Origin: Chryseobacterium cucumeris
Lineage (GTDB): Bacteria > Bacteroidota > Bacteroidia > Flavobacteriales > Weeksellaceae
Length of the DNA: 64,000 nucleotides
Assembly: GCF_016775705.1 (NCBI RefSeq)
Contig: NZ_CP068760.1
Location: 2,294,001 to 2,358,000, forward strand
Reading direction: 5' to 3'
The translations under genes were made by a program, and so were the position numbers. Positions 43,552 to 51,782 of this stretch are shown here, piece by piece. The stretch's first letter is position 1; every line of letters starts with the position of its first letter. Under the pieces are notes generated by a model. The model was given only the letters and a program-made list of their open reading frames with translations. It searched no databases and was not told the DNA's origin.

Positions 43552-43572
43552 ACAAACGACCAATCACATGAT

Positions 43573-44412
43573 ATGAAAAGTTTTTTTACTTTATCAGCAT
43601 TGCTTGTAACAGCTTTGGTGCAGTCTCAGACACACCGGTTTATTTATGAGCTTCAGTATAAAATGGATTCTACCGAGGCTGGATATGAAAAAGTGAATAT
43701 GATCCTGGATATCACCCCGAAGGAGGTAAAATTCTATGGAAAAGATCTCGCTATCAGAGACTCACTGAATAAAAAATTCGGAACGAACTTCAGCTATACT
43801 GATATGACCGGACAGGTAGTTAAAAGAAAGATCAATTCTTTTGATAATGAAAATTTCATCAACATTAAAAATGGATATTATACATTTAAAACTACGGATA
43901 AGATCAATTGGACAATTGCTGATGAGATTAAAAAGGTAGAAAACTATACTTTACAAAAAGCAACTACAAAATTTGGAGGGAGAAGCTGGACGGCCTGGTT
44001 CTGTAAAGACATTCCATTTAATGAAGGACCATTTAAACTGCGTGGATTACCCGGTTTAATCTTTGAGCTATCAGATGCTAAGAAAAATTTCCTTTATACG
44101 CTCGTTAAAAGCAGAGAACTTCCGGAAGTCTCCTCTACTTCAGATTTCCTGGAATCCAGCTTTGGTAATAAAGCAATTCCTATTAACGAAAAGCAAAAAC
44201 ATAAGCTGCTTATGGAATTTTATAATGATCCTTTTGCTTTTGAAAGAAATAATATCAGCAAATCCAATAATGACCTTAGAATTAATATCAATGGAAAGGA
44301 AATTCATAATGTTGATGAACTGAATACCCAAACCAAAAGCATGCAGGAGGTTATCAGAAAATATAATAACCCAATTGAAATCAATAAGGCGATGCATTAT
44401 CCGGTATATTAA
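43573..44412 (+). CDS. GLPGLI family secreted protein
   Basis: The 279-residue protein has a signal peptide ending LVQSQ (~19). It contains the family-defining motif FKLRGLPGLIFELSD (~155-169) and the preceding FGGRSWTAWFCKDIPFNEGPFK. GLPGLI proteins are restricted to Bacteroidota, are secreted, and have no established function; they often occur beside TonB receptors, although not here. It is followed by short repeat units and the fluoride riboswitch region. Confidence 0.9.
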   Translation: MKSFFTLSALLVTALVQSQTHRFIYELQYKMDSTEAGYEKVNMILDITPKEVKFYGKDLAIRDSLNKKFGTNFSYTDMTGQVVKRKINSFDNENFINIKNGYYTFKTTDKINWTIADEIKKVENYTLQKATTKFGGRSWTAWFCKDIPFNEGPFKLRGLPGLIFELSDAKKNFLYTLVKSRELPEVSSTSDFLESSFGNKAIPINEKQKHKLLMEFYNDPFAFERNNISKSNNDLRININGKEIHNVDELNTQTKSMQEVIRKYNNPIEINKAMHYPVY

Positions 44413-44434
44413 AGCTATGGTTATTTTTAAGTTT

Positions 44435-44482
44435 GGGCTAAAGCCAATGGGATTTAAAATTTATTTGGCTGGGCTAAAGCCC
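44435..44482. repeat. Paired GGGCTAAAGCC hairpin units
   Basis: GGGCTAAAGCC (44435-44445) and GGGCTAAAGCCC (44471-44482) are two near-identical small hairpins (GGGCT-AA-AGCCC) with similar flanks, 36 bp apart, between the GLPGLI gene and the riboswitch. Confidence 0.6.
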
Positions 44483-44506
44483 ACCCCTATTGAATTTTAA
44501 CAATAA

Positions 44507-44534
44507 GATCTTTTATCTTTTATCTTTTATCTTT
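44507..44534. repeat. Short 7-bp tandem repeat (TATCTTT)
   Basis: GATCTTT followed by three TATCTTT units in register, just upstream of the antiporter promoter. Confidence 0.75.
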
Positions 44535-44547
44535 TTACCATAATTCA

Positions 44548-44555
44548 TATATTTG
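44548..44555 (+). promoter_or_regulatory. -7 box of the fluoride riboswitch/antiporter transcript
   Basis: TATATTTG (TAnnTTTG) ends ~8 nt before the first base of the riboswitch stem, so the aptamer would begin within a few nucleotides of the transcription start. Confidence 0.7.
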
Positions 44556-44562
44556 CATCATC

Positions 44563-44618
44563 AAAAGGAAATGGTGTTCTTCCTTACCCAACCGCTTTAT
44601 AAAAGCTGATGACGCCTG
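44563..44618 (+). promoter_or_regulatory. Fluoride riboswitch (crcB motif)
   Basis: The aptamer can be drawn directly. P1 is AAGGA (44565-44569) with TCCTT. The P1 loop contains ATGGTGTTC, followed by CCCAACCGC. P2 is GCTTT-ATA-AAAGC. The 3' segment TGATGACGCC is typical of the motif. GGTGTT in the loop pairs with GACGCC to form the required pseudoknot. It precedes a CLC-F-type fluoride antiporter gene, the expected target. The last CC of the aptamer is shared with the downstream hairpin at 44615-44650. Confidence 0.9.
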
Positions 44619-44650
44619 ATTAAAAGATTATTAACAAATAACTAATCAGG
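44615..44650 (+). promoter_or_regulatory. Riboswitch expression platform hairpin
   Basis: CCTGATTA (44615-44622) pairs perfectly with TAATCAGG (44643-44650), which ends 6 nt before the ATG. The left arm reuses two Cs of the pseudoknot, so ligand binding and this hairpin compete. Translation would be the controlled step, with the ribosome landing region sequestered when fluoride is absent. Confidence 0.65.
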
Positions 44651-44656
44651 ATTATT

Positions 44657-45964
44657 ATGTCAAAAAGTCAAAGAACACCAGGTAAAAAAGCAGTTTTTTA
44701 TACTCGTTTTTTCTTCAGAAAATTTCCGGCAATTCCTTATATTTTAAAATGGCTGTGTATCAGTATCATCATTGGTGCATTGGTAGGAACCGCATCTGCA
44801 GGATTTCTTCAATCTTTAGAATGGGCAACACACTTCAGAGAAAATCATCTCTGGCTGATTGCTTTACTTCCTGCTGCAGGATTTCTGATAGGGCTTCTTT
44901 ATTATTATTTCGGAAAAGATGTGGAGGCTGGAAATAATCTGTTGATCGATACCATCCATGAACCCAAGGGAATTATTCCTTTTAAAATGGCTCCTTTTGT
45001 GTATCTGGGAACAATTGCAACGCATTTCTTCGGAGGTTCTGCCGGCCGTGAAGGAACAGCTCTTCAGATGGCGGGAGCCATCGCGGATCAGCTCACCAGG
45101 CCTTTTAAGCTTGACAGAAATGAAAGAAAAATATTAATTATTGCTGCTATTGCTGCCGGATTTGGCTCCATTTTCGGAACACCGCTGGCAGGAGCCGTTT
45201 TTGGTCTTGAAGTTTTTCTGATCGGAAGGATTCGTTACAATGCGATCTTTCCGGCATTTGCTTCTGCCATTCTGGCGGACTGGGCTACCAATCTCTGGAA
45301 TGTAAAACATACCCATTACCATATTGATTTTATTCCTAAACTTGAGTTCTTACCAATTCTATACAGCATTCTGGCAGGAATAGCTTTTGGAATCTGCGCT
45401 GCTGCTTTCAGTAAAATCATCCACTGGATGAGCTCTCTTTTTAAATCAAATATCAAATATCCTCCACTTCGTCCAGTAGTGGGAGGAATTATTATAGCAC
45501 TTGCCGTTTTTGCAATGGGAACAACCCGTTATATAGGACTGGGAGTTCCTGTAATTGTGGAATCTTTTGAAAAGCAGCTTCCACTGTATGATTTTGCTCT
45601 AAAAATGATTTTTACCATTGTTACGCTTTCGGCCGGATTCAAAGGTGGAGAAGTGACACCTTTGTTCTTCATTGGTGCTACCTTAGGCAGCGCTCTGTCA
45701 CTATTCATTCCTTTACCCTTCGGATTATTAGCAGGAATGGGGTTTGTAGCGGTATTTGCAGGAGCCACCAATACGCCTTTAGCCTGTATGCTGATGGGAA
45801 TTGAATTATTCGGGGCAGAATGCGGTGTATATGTAGCTATTGCGTGTGTCGTTTCTTATCTTCTTTCAGGACATAACAGTATTTATTCCAGACAGAAAAT
45901 CGGAGAAGCAAAAAACAGAAGATATGAAAGTCAGCAGGACAAGTCTGTTTCGGATTTTTTATAA
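44657..45964 (+). CDS. CLC-F type fluoride/proton antiporter
   Basis: The 435-residue CLC-family transporter has about ten membrane helices. It lacks the GSGIP motif of chloride CLCs and carries GNNLL (~92-96) instead, the CLC-F form. The gating Glu132 is in GREGTALQM, and the second motif is GGEVTPLF with Glu332 and Thr334, also as in fluoride antiporters. It would expel F- in exchange for protons. The fluoride riboswitch directly upstream supports this strongly. No CBS domain is attached. A G-rich heptamer array begins 3 bp after the stop codon. Confidence 0.9.
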   Translation: MSKSQRTPGKKAVFYTRFFFRKFPAIPYILKWLCISIIIGALVGTASAGFLQSLEWATHFRENHLWLIALLPAAGFLIGLLYYYFGKDVEAGNNLLIDTIHEPKGIIPFKMAPFVYLGTIATHFFGGSAGREGTALQMAGAIADQLTRPFKLDRNERKILIIAAIAAGFGSIFGTPLAGAVFGLEVFLIGRIRYNAIFPAFASAILADWATNLWNVKHTHYHIDFIPKLEFLPILYSILAGIAFGICAAAFSKIIHWMSSLFKSNIKYPPLRPVVGGIIIALAVFAMGTTRYIGLGVPVIVESFEKQLPLYDFALKMIFTIVTLSAGFKGGEVTPLFFIGATLGSALSLFIPLPFGLLAGMGFVAVFAGATNTPLACMLMGIELFGAECGVYVAIACVVSYLLSGHNSIYSRQKIGEAKNRRYESQQDKSVSDFL

Positions 45965-45966
45965 GG

Positions 45967-46222
45967 GGTTTCGAGATGCGGGATGCGGGTTACGAGTTAC
46001 GGGATGCGGGGTGCGAAGTGCGGGGTCACAATTATTTGTTTATTTTGTTGCCGGATGCTGGTTTTTAATGGTTCTTTGTTCTTCTTCACTTATAATATCT
46101 CGAACCCAAAATCCCTCAAACTCAAAACCCCGAAACTCGCAACACGCATCTCATTACCCTCAAACCCTCCCACTCTCAAACTCTCAAGCTCTCTTCACCA
46201 TTTCCAACTATAATTCGTAATT
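45967..46222. repeat. Heptamer-periodic element, G-rich left array and C-rich right array
   Basis: The left array from 45967 reads GGTTTCG, AGATGCG, GGATGCG, GGTTACG, AGTTACG, GGATGCG, GGGTGCG, AAGTGCG, GGGTCAC, all in register with the pattern NNNTNCG. The right array (~46098-46200) is pyrimidine-rich with units such as CTCGAAC, CCCTCAA, ACTCAAA, AACTCGC, AACACGC, ATCTCAT. Its ACTCGCAACACGC part is complementary in type to the left array. Open frames here are by-products of the periodicity. Confidence 0.85.
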
Positions 46223-46229
46223 TTACCCC

Positions 46230-47105
46230 ATGTTCGATTACAGATTAAAAGTTTTCCATACGGTGGCTACCCGATTAAGCTTCACCAAGGCTTCAGAGGA
46301 GCTTCACATTTCCCAACCCGCTGTTACCAAACATATTAAAGAGATTGAAACTCAGATAGGTGCTAAGCTATTTGACCGTAAAGGAACTTCTATCCAGCTG
46401 ACCCAAAGCGGAAAAATTCTGTTTGAACATGCAGAAAAGATCAGAAACATCTATCGTGACATGGAATTTGAGATCAGCCAGATCAGTCAGCAGCATAAAG
46501 GAAAGCTGATTATCGGGGCGAGTACAACCGTTGCACAGTATATTTTACCAGAGATTTTGGCCAAATTCAATTCTTATTATAAAGATATTAAGATTGAGCT
46601 TCTTACCGGAAATACGGAAACCATCTCAACACTTTTAAAAGAAGAAAAAATTGACCTGGGTATCATTGAAGGGGAATCACAGTCTTCTTATTTTGAATAT
46701 AAAACTTTTAAACCTGATGAAATTGTTCTCGCAGCAAAATCAGATCATCCTCTTGCCCATAAAACATTAAGCTTAAAAGATCTTTATCAGCTGGATCTTA
46801 TCTTCAGGGAACAGGGTTCCGGTACGCTGGAATTCATCCAAAACAGGCTTAAAGAAAAGGAAATTAATATCCATGAATTGAATACTGTCATACAGTTGGG
46901 AAGCAGTGAAAGTATTAAAAATTACCTTCTTCACTCCGAATGTTTGGCATTTCTTTCTATCAGCACTATTCTTAACGAACTTAAAAACAACATCCTTACA
47001 GTGATTGATATTAAAAATTTCAGTATCGAAAGAGATTTTCATTTTATCCTTCCCAAAGGAGAACAATCTGAACTGATCAAACTTTTTTTGAGGTTTGCAG
47101 AATAA
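46230..47105 (+). CDS. LysR family transcriptional regulator
   Basis: The 291-residue protein has the N-terminal HTH (FDYRLKVFHTVATRLSFTKASEELHISQPAVTKHIKEIE, ~1-45) and a periplasmic-binding-protein-like effector domain (~90-290). It is of the CysL/YwfK type. LysR genes are usually divergent from their target; here the adjacent YeiH-type permease is downstream on the same strand, separated by a 14-unit tandem repeat. Regulation of that permease is likely. In E. coli the yeiE/yeiH pair is the analogous arrangement. Confidence 0.92.
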   Translation: MFDYRLKVFHTVATRLSFTKASEELHISQPAVTKHIKEIETQIGAKLFDRKGTSIQLTQSGKILFEHAEKIRNIYRDMEFEISQISQQHKGKLIIGASTTVAQYILPEILAKFNSYYKDIKIELLTGNTETISTLLKEEKIDLGIIEGESQSSYFEYKTFKPDEIVLAAKSDHPLAHKTLSLKDLYQLDLIFREQGSGTLEFIQNRLKEKEINIHELNTVIQLGSSESIKNYLLHSECLAFLSISTILNELKNNILTVIDIKNFSIERDFHFILPKGEQSELIKLFLRFAE

Positions 47106-47108
47106 CAG

Positions 47109-47210
47109 GCAATAAGCAATAAGCAATAAGCAATAAGCAATAAGCAATAAGCAATAAGCAATAAGCAATAAGCAATAAGCAATAAGCAATAAGCAATAAG
47201 CAATAAGCAA
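47109..47210. repeat. 14 perfect copies of GCAATAA (7-bp tandem repeat)
   Basis: Units run from 47109 to 47206 without a mismatch, followed by the partial unit GCAA. The array begins 3 bp after the LysR stop codon and ends ~95 bp before the permease start. Perfect copies suggest recent expansion by slipped-strand replication and likely variation in copy number. Confidence 0.97.
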
Positions 47211-47304
47211 AGATATAACTTTTAGTTATCCGATATAACAAAATACGATTTACTTTGTAATACTTTATTTCGGACTTTTGATGCTCATTTTAAAAGTTCG
47301 CATT

Positions 47305-48240
47305 ATGAAAGATTTCATTCAAAATGAAATAACAAGGAAAGTATTTTTTATTGTTTTGGCTGTATTATGCCTTACACCTTTTATATCTTCTCCAATTGCT
47401 CTTGCTTTGGGATTTGCCCTGGCTGTTTTTATCGGAAATCCTTTTGAAAAACACCTTCATCAATATATTCATTTACTGCTGCAGATTTCAATAGTAGGTC
47501 TTGGATTCGGGCTGAAGCTTGATGAAGCGCTTCATGCCGGAAAAACAGGCTTGATGCTGACTGTTGTAAGTATTGTCACCGTTATGGTTTTAGGATATTT
47601 TCTGGGAAAATTATTTAAACTGGAAAGACCTTTATCTTATCTTCTCTCCGCAGGAACTGCTATTTGTGGCGGGAGTGCTATTGCTGCTGTTTCTCCCATC
47701 ATTAAACCTAATACAAAACAAATTTCTCTTGCGCTGGCTATTGTTTTTACCTTAAATTCGGTTGCCTTGTTTGTATACCCTGCAATAGGACACCTGCTGA
47801 ATCTTTCACAGGAGCAGTTTGGGCTTTGGTGTGCAGTGGGAATTCATGACACAAGTTCTGTAGTGGGTGCTGCCAGTAAATATGGAGATGAAGCTTTGAA
47901 AATAGCCACCACAGTGAAGCTGGCCCGTGCTTTATGGATTATTCCTGTCTCACTGATAACCATGTTTATTTTTAAAAGTAAAGATTCCAAAATAAAGATT
48001 CCCTGGTTTATCGGATATTTCATTGCAGCAATCCTTTTGAATACTTATTTCCCCTTTCTTGACCGATTCAGTACTTCGATTACTGTTCTGGCAAAATCCG
48101 GTCTGAATCTGACCTTATTTTTGATTGGTTCTACCCTTTCTATTCAAACGCTGAAATCAATCGGATTAAAACCTTTGGTAATGGCAATTATACTATGGGT
48201 AACGATAAGCATCGGCAGCCTTCTTTACATTATCCGTTAA
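47305..48240 (+). CDS. YeiH/UPF0324 family putative anion permease
   Basis: The ~312-residue membrane protein has about ten helices and the UPF0324 signatures SAGTAICGGSAIAAVSPII and VGIHDTSSVVGAASKYGDEALKIATTVKLARALWIIP. Family members are proposed sulfate/sulfonate or other anion exporters; function is not proven. In-frame TTG 47278 and ATG 47281 exist upstream, but the ATG at 47305 gives the normal N-terminus. It is paired with the LysR gene upstream. The hairpin at 48245-48276 follows. Confidence 0.88.
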   Translation: MKDFIQNEITRKVFFIVLAVLCLTPFISSPIALALGFALAVFIGNPFEKHLHQYIHLLLQISIVGLGFGLKLDEALHAGKTGLMLTVVSIVTVMVLGYFLGKLFKLERPLSYLLSAGTAICGGSAIAAVSPIIKPNTKQISLALAIVFTLNSVALFVYPAIGHLLNLSQEQFGLWCAVGIHDTSSVVGAASKYGDEALKIATTVKLARALWIIPVSLITMFIFKSKDSKIKIPWFIGYFIAAILLNTYFPFLDRFSTSITVLAKSGLNLTLFLIGSTLSIQTLKSIGLKPLVMAIILWVTISIGSLLYIIR

Positions 48241-48244
48241 AAGA

Positions 48245-48276
48245 GCAGAACCCTTTTGAAATCAAAAGGGTTCTGC
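48245..48276 (-). terminator. Hairpin between the permease and peptide genes
   Basis: A 15-bp perfect stem (GCAGAACCCTTTTGA / TCAAAAGGGTTCTGC) with a 2-nt loop is followed on the minus strand by CTCTTTTAA, a T-rich tail. It would terminate the peptide gene and may also act on the permease mRNA. Confidence 0.75.
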
Positions 48277-48318
48277 ATATTAAATGTGGAAATGTTTATT
48301 TCTAATTGAAATAATTTC

Positions 48319-48492
48319 TTAGATCTCCCCACAAGTATAAACCTGTGGACAGCCAATATATTGTACACAATACCAAGGTCCGGTTACTGCTCCTGAGCAG
48401 CTGCATCCGCAAAGTGATAAATCAGGGTTTCCGCTTATTCCTCCGGTAATGTTTTTCAGATCCTGTTTTCTTAATTTTTTAGCGTTTTTCAT
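48319..48492 (-). CDS. Small double-glycine-leader, Cys-rich peptide (bacteriocin-like)
   Basis: The ~57-residue peptide starts MKNAKKLRKQDLKNITGG, a typical leader ending in Gly-Gly, and has a 39-residue core with six cysteines (first three as CGCSC). Similar leader peptides (KL.R..LK.I.GG) are frequent in Chryseobacterium and are called bacteriocin-like. Export and leader cleavage would need a peptidase-containing ABC transporter, which is not encoded in this window. A second in-frame ATG at 48501 gives a 60-residue version. It has a strong promoter and a terminator, so it is a discrete gene. Confidence 0.75.
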   Translation of the reverse strand: MKNAKKLRKQDLKNITGGISGNPDLSLCGCSCSGAVTGPWYCVQYIGCPQVYTCGEI

Positions 48493-48541
48493 AATGTTCA
48501 TGAGATTTAGTTTGATTAAAAATATAGTTTTAGTTACCTTT

Positions 48542-48571
48542 CAAAGTTAAACAAATATTAAATACTCGCAA
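48542..48571 (-). promoter_or_regulatory. Promoter of the Cys-rich peptide gene (TTG-N19-TAACTTTG)
   Basis: On the minus strand TTG (48571-48569) and TAACTTTG (48549-48542) are 19 nt apart, a good match to the Bacteroidota consensus. The leader to the ATG is ~45 nt. Confidence 0.7.
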
Positions 48572-48668
48572 CAAAAATTAATGTAAAATTGAATAATTTA
48601 TTGATAATAACCCTATTATTACGTTCAAAATAAGGAATAGCACTATGTTATTTATTAAACAAGTTAAA

Positions 48669-49910
48669 TTATTCCGTAAATTCAAGATCTCTGTCGTGGG
48701 TTTCTGAAATGGTAAGTGAAGAATAAAATGCCAGCCCGAATACCACCACCCCTACTATGGCAGCACTTTCCACAACCGGGAAATGTCCTTTAAGAGAATC
48801 AAAAGCAAATATCATTACCGGCACCAGACCTCTTACCATGTTGGGAACGGTAGTTGTTGCCGTATTTCTGATATTCGTCCCGAACTGTTCTGCTGCCAAC
48901 GTTACAAACATAGCCCAGTATCCTGTTCCAAATCCCAGCCATACACAAAACAGGTAATATCTGGTTTCCGTGTTGGTATTTCCGAATAACATAATTGCCA
49001 CCCCGATCAACGTAAAAATCAGCATATAAAAGATGGCCATTTTACGGGATTTTAAAGCATGGGAAATAAAACCACTCAACAGGTCACCGACAGAAATACC
49101 TACATAAGCCCACATAATGGCTTTTCCGGGGTTGATATCCTTTATGCCTAATTCAGGGGCAAACTGATTGGCTAAAACAGCCAGAATGCCTATGCAATAC
49201 CACGTAGGTAATCCCACTGCAATACATTTTAAATATCTTATCAGTCTGTCTTTATTGGTAAAAAAGGAGAGAAAGTTTCCTTTGGAGATATTTTTATGCT
49301 CAAGATTCTTATAAATTCCGGATTCCGATACGCTTATTCTCAGTATCAATAACATAATTCCCATGATCCCACCGATAATGTAAGAAATATTCCATCCTCC
49401 GGCCAGCTCTACAGTTAGCTGAGCTACAACGGCGCCCATTAATCCAAAACCGGCAACAACCGAAGTCCCGATGGCTCTTAAATTCTTCGGCAGACTTTCA
49501 GAAACCAGTGTAATTCCGGCTCCAAGCTCTCCGGCAAGTCCTATACCTGCAATAAACCTTAAGCCGGCATATTGGTATATCAAATGCTCTTTCGGAAAAT
49601 AAGGCAGAAAACCACAGGCAATATTGGCTAAAGAATACACTAAGATGGATCCAAAAAGTACGGAAAGCCTTCCCTTTTTGTCTCCAAAGATTCCCCAGAA
49701 CACCCCTCCTATGAGAAGTCCTACCATCTGGCAGTTCAGTATGAAGGTTCCGTCTGCATCCGGATTAAGCCCCAAAGCTTTTAAACTGGGTATTCTAACG
49801 ATACCGAATAAAAGAAGGTCATAGATATCTACAAAATAGCCAAGGGCGGAGATAATAACGGGAATAGAGAAAATGTACTTCAGTTTTGAAGACAGGGACA
49901 GTTCTTGCAT
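48669..49910 (-). CDS. MFS transporter, metabolite:H+ symporter type
   Basis: The 413-residue protein has 12 predicted helices, the MFS loop motif GDKKGRLSVLF (~74-85) and the GLRFIAGIGLAGELGAG segment of the sugar/organic-acid symporter families. No substrate-specific motif was recognised. It is transcribed in the same direction as rny, but the rny terminator lies between. A role in uptake of a small carboxylate or sugar is possible. Confidence 0.88.
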   Translation of the reverse strand: MQELSLSSKLKYIFSIPVIISALGYFVDIYDLLLFGIVRIPSLKALGLNPDADGTFILNCQMVGLLIGGVFWGIFGDKKGRLSVLFGSILVYSLANIACGFLPYFPKEHLIYQYAGLRFIAGIGLAGELGAGITLVSESLPKNLRAIGTSVVAGFGLMGAVVAQLTVELAGGWNISYIIGGIMGIMLLILRISVSESGIYKNLEHKNISKGNFLSFFTNKDRLIRYLKCIAVGLPTWYCIGILAVLANQFAPELGIKDINPGKAIMWAYVGISVGDLLSGFISHALKSRKMAIFYMLIFTLIGVAIMLFGNTNTETRYYLFCVWLGFGTGYWAMFVTLAAEQFGTNIRNTATTTVPNMVRGLVPVMIFAFDSLKGHFPVVESAAIVGVVVFGLAFYSSLTISETHDRDLEFTE

Positions 49911-49931
49911 TTTTAAGTTTTGATAAAAATA

Positions 49932-49961
49932 AAAAACCTTTCAATTTCTTGAAAGGTTTTT
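49932..49961 (-). terminator. rny terminator
   Basis: The stem AAAAACCTTTCAA / TTGAAAGGTTTTT with a 4-nt loop is directly downstream of rny and followed by T-rich sequence. Confidence 0.88.
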
Positions 49962-49983
49962 ATCAAATATCTTTTTCTGATTA

Positions 49984-51549
49984 TTATCTGGCAATATTGA
50001 CAGCTCTCGTTTCTCTGATTACTGTTACTTTTACCTGTCCCGGATAAGTCAGTTCATTCTGGATTTTCTCAGAGATGTCGTAAGAAAGCTGAGAAGCTAC
50101 TTCGTCATTTACTTTTCCACTCTCTACCATTACTCTCAGTTCTCTACCTGCCTGAATTGCATAAGCACTGGATACTCCATCGAAGCTTAATGCTGCAGAT
50201 TCAAGATCTTTTAATCTCTGGATGTAAGACTCCAATACCTGTCTTCTTGCTCCCGGTCTTGCTCCTGAGATCGCATCGGCAACCTGAATGATCGGAGATA
50301 ATAATGACTTCATTTCAATTTCGTCGTGGTGAGCTCCGATTGCGTTTACAACTTCAGGGTTTTCACCATATTTCTCAGCCCACTGCATTCCTAAAAGCGC
50401 GTGTGGTAATTCTGATTCCTGCTCAGGAACTTTACCGATATCGTGTAAAAGACCTGCTCTTTTTGCTAATTTTACGTTTAATCCTAATTCAGCAGCCATC
50501 GTTGCAGCAATGTTGGCTACTTCTCTTGAGTGCTGTAGTAAGTTTTGTCCGTAAGAAGAACGGTATTTCATTCTACCTACGATTTTGATCAGTTCAGGGT
50601 GTAATCCGTGGATTCCTAAATCAATGATGGTTCTCTTCCCTACTTCAATGATTTCCTCCTCAATCTGCTTTCTTGTTTTTTCTACCACTTCTTCGATTCT
50701 TGCCGGGTGAATTCTACCATCGGTTACCAATCTGTGTAGGGATAGTCTTGCAATTTCTCTTCTTACCGGATCAAAGCATGAAAGAAGAATAGCTTCAGGA
50801 GTATCATCAACGATAATTTCTACTCCGGTTACCGCTTCCAAAGCACGGATATTTCTACCTTCTCTACCGATAATTCTACCTTTTACTTCATCAGACTCGA
50901 TGTTGAAAACGGATACTGAATTTTCGATTGCCTGCTCCGTTCCGATTCTCTGGATTGTCTGGATAACAATCTTTCTCGCTTCGTTTTTAGCATTCATCTG
51001 AGCTTCTTCCATGATGCTCTGAACATGTGCCTGTGCTCTTGTTTTGGCCTCTGCTCTCATGGTTTCTACCAATTCTGCTTTAGCTTCCTCAGCGGTGTAA
51101 TTAGAGATTTTTTCAAGTATTTCTACTTTCTTGGCAGTAGCCGTATCTAATTCCTGCTGTTTTCTATCCAGAATTTCGTTCTTCTTGGCATAATCTGCAA
51201 TCTGTCTGTCGAGATCTTTTTCAAGCTTCCCAGTCTTGCTAAGCTCGTCATTCAGCTTGTGTTCCTTGTCTTTGATTCTTTTCTCAACTTCCTGCATTTT
51301 CTTTTCGCGGGACTGAATATCAGCGTCATGCTGTGATTTCAGTTCCAGGAATTTTTCTTTAGCCTGAAGATTCTTTTCTTTCTTTATGGATTCAGCCTGT
51401 ACATTAGCTTTTTCTATAAGGTTTTCGGCATTTTTCTTGGCATCATCTATGATGAATTTTGCTTTAGTATTCAGAGAACTTCTGGAAAAAAACATTCCCA
51501 CGACAGCTCCGATTACCAAACAAACAACACCGACTATAACTTCTATCAT
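49984..51549 (-). CDS. rny: Ribonuclease Y
   Basis: The 521-residue endoribonuclease has one N-terminal transmembrane helix (~2-22), a long coiled coil (~30-195), a KH domain (~205-275; [22 protein letters not shown]) and an HD domain with [12 protein letters not shown] (~355-370). RNase Y starts mRNA decay at the membrane in many bacteria. It is downstream of zapA and a 6S-like RNA on the same strand. Confidence 0.97.
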   Translation of the reverse strand: MIEVIVGVVCLVIGAVVGMFFSRSSLNTKAKFIIDDAKKNAENLIEKANVQAESIKKEKNLQAKEKFLELKSQHDADIQSREKKMQEVEKRIKDKEHKLNDELSKTGKLEKDLDRQIADYAKKNEILDRKQQELDTATAKKVEILEKISNYTAEEAKAELVETMRAEAKTRAQAHVQSIMEEAQMNAKNEARKIVIQTIQRIGTEQAIENSVSVFNIESDEVKGRIIGREGRNIRALEAVTGVEIIVDDTPEAILLSCFDPVRREIARLSLHRLVTDGRIHPARIEEVVEKTRKQIEEEIIEVGKRTIIDLGIHGLHPELIKIVGRMKYRSSYGQNLLQHSREVANIAATMAAELGLNVKLAKRAGLLHDIGKVPEQESELPHALLGMQWAEKYGENPEVVNAIGAHHDEIEMKSLLSPIIQVADAISGARPGARRQVLESYIQRLKDLESAALSFDGVSSAYAIQAGRELRVMVESGKVNDEVASQLSYDISEKIQNELTYPGQVKVTVIRETRAVNIAR

Positions 51550-51591
51550 AATTTATATTGAGTTTTAATTGTATTCATATCCTTGTTCAAT

Positions 51592-51760
51592 AAAAAAAGC
51601 CCACAATAATCCAGAGATTGAGAGTAAACTCCTAATCAACACGATTTGAACTGATTTCCACTGTCTGTAATCCGGAAGCCCGGCACGCCATTCAATGGAC
51701 ATTTGTTCGGTAATTGTTTAGCGTTGAGTTTACCTTTAATGTGTTAGAATTATTGTAGGC
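51592..51760 (-). ncRNA. ssrS: 6S-like regulatory RNA (6S-Flavo type)
   Basis: Read on the minus strand, the first bases CCTACAATAAT pair with the last bases ATTATTGTGGG. Inside them GTAAACTC (51733-51726) pairs with GAGTTTAC (51631-51624) as a perfect 8-bp helix. A central less-paired stretch and a GC-rich apical part (GCCGGGCTTCCGG) follow. The 3' end runs into a poly-T tract (51599-51593), as an intrinsic terminator. This long hairpin with a central bubble is the 6S RNA shape, which binds sigma-70 holoenzyme. Location directly 3' of zapA matches the zapA-ssrS order in other bacteria. Size ~169 nt. Exact ends are estimated. Confidence 0.75.
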
Positions 51761-51782
51761 AGTAATTTTCAGGAAAAAAAAT

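Noticed and set aside
45840-46220. Plus-strand ORFs after the fluoride antiporter
   Set aside because: They lie in the antiporter 3' end in another frame and in the heptamer element; periodic DNA without stop codons yields long frames by chance.
46773-47210. Minus-strand ORF with repeated LIAYCLL peptide
   Set aside because: It is the translation of the 14-copy 7-bp repeat (7 bp times 3 frames gives a 7-residue repeat), it lies antisense to the LysR gene, and it lacks a promoter.
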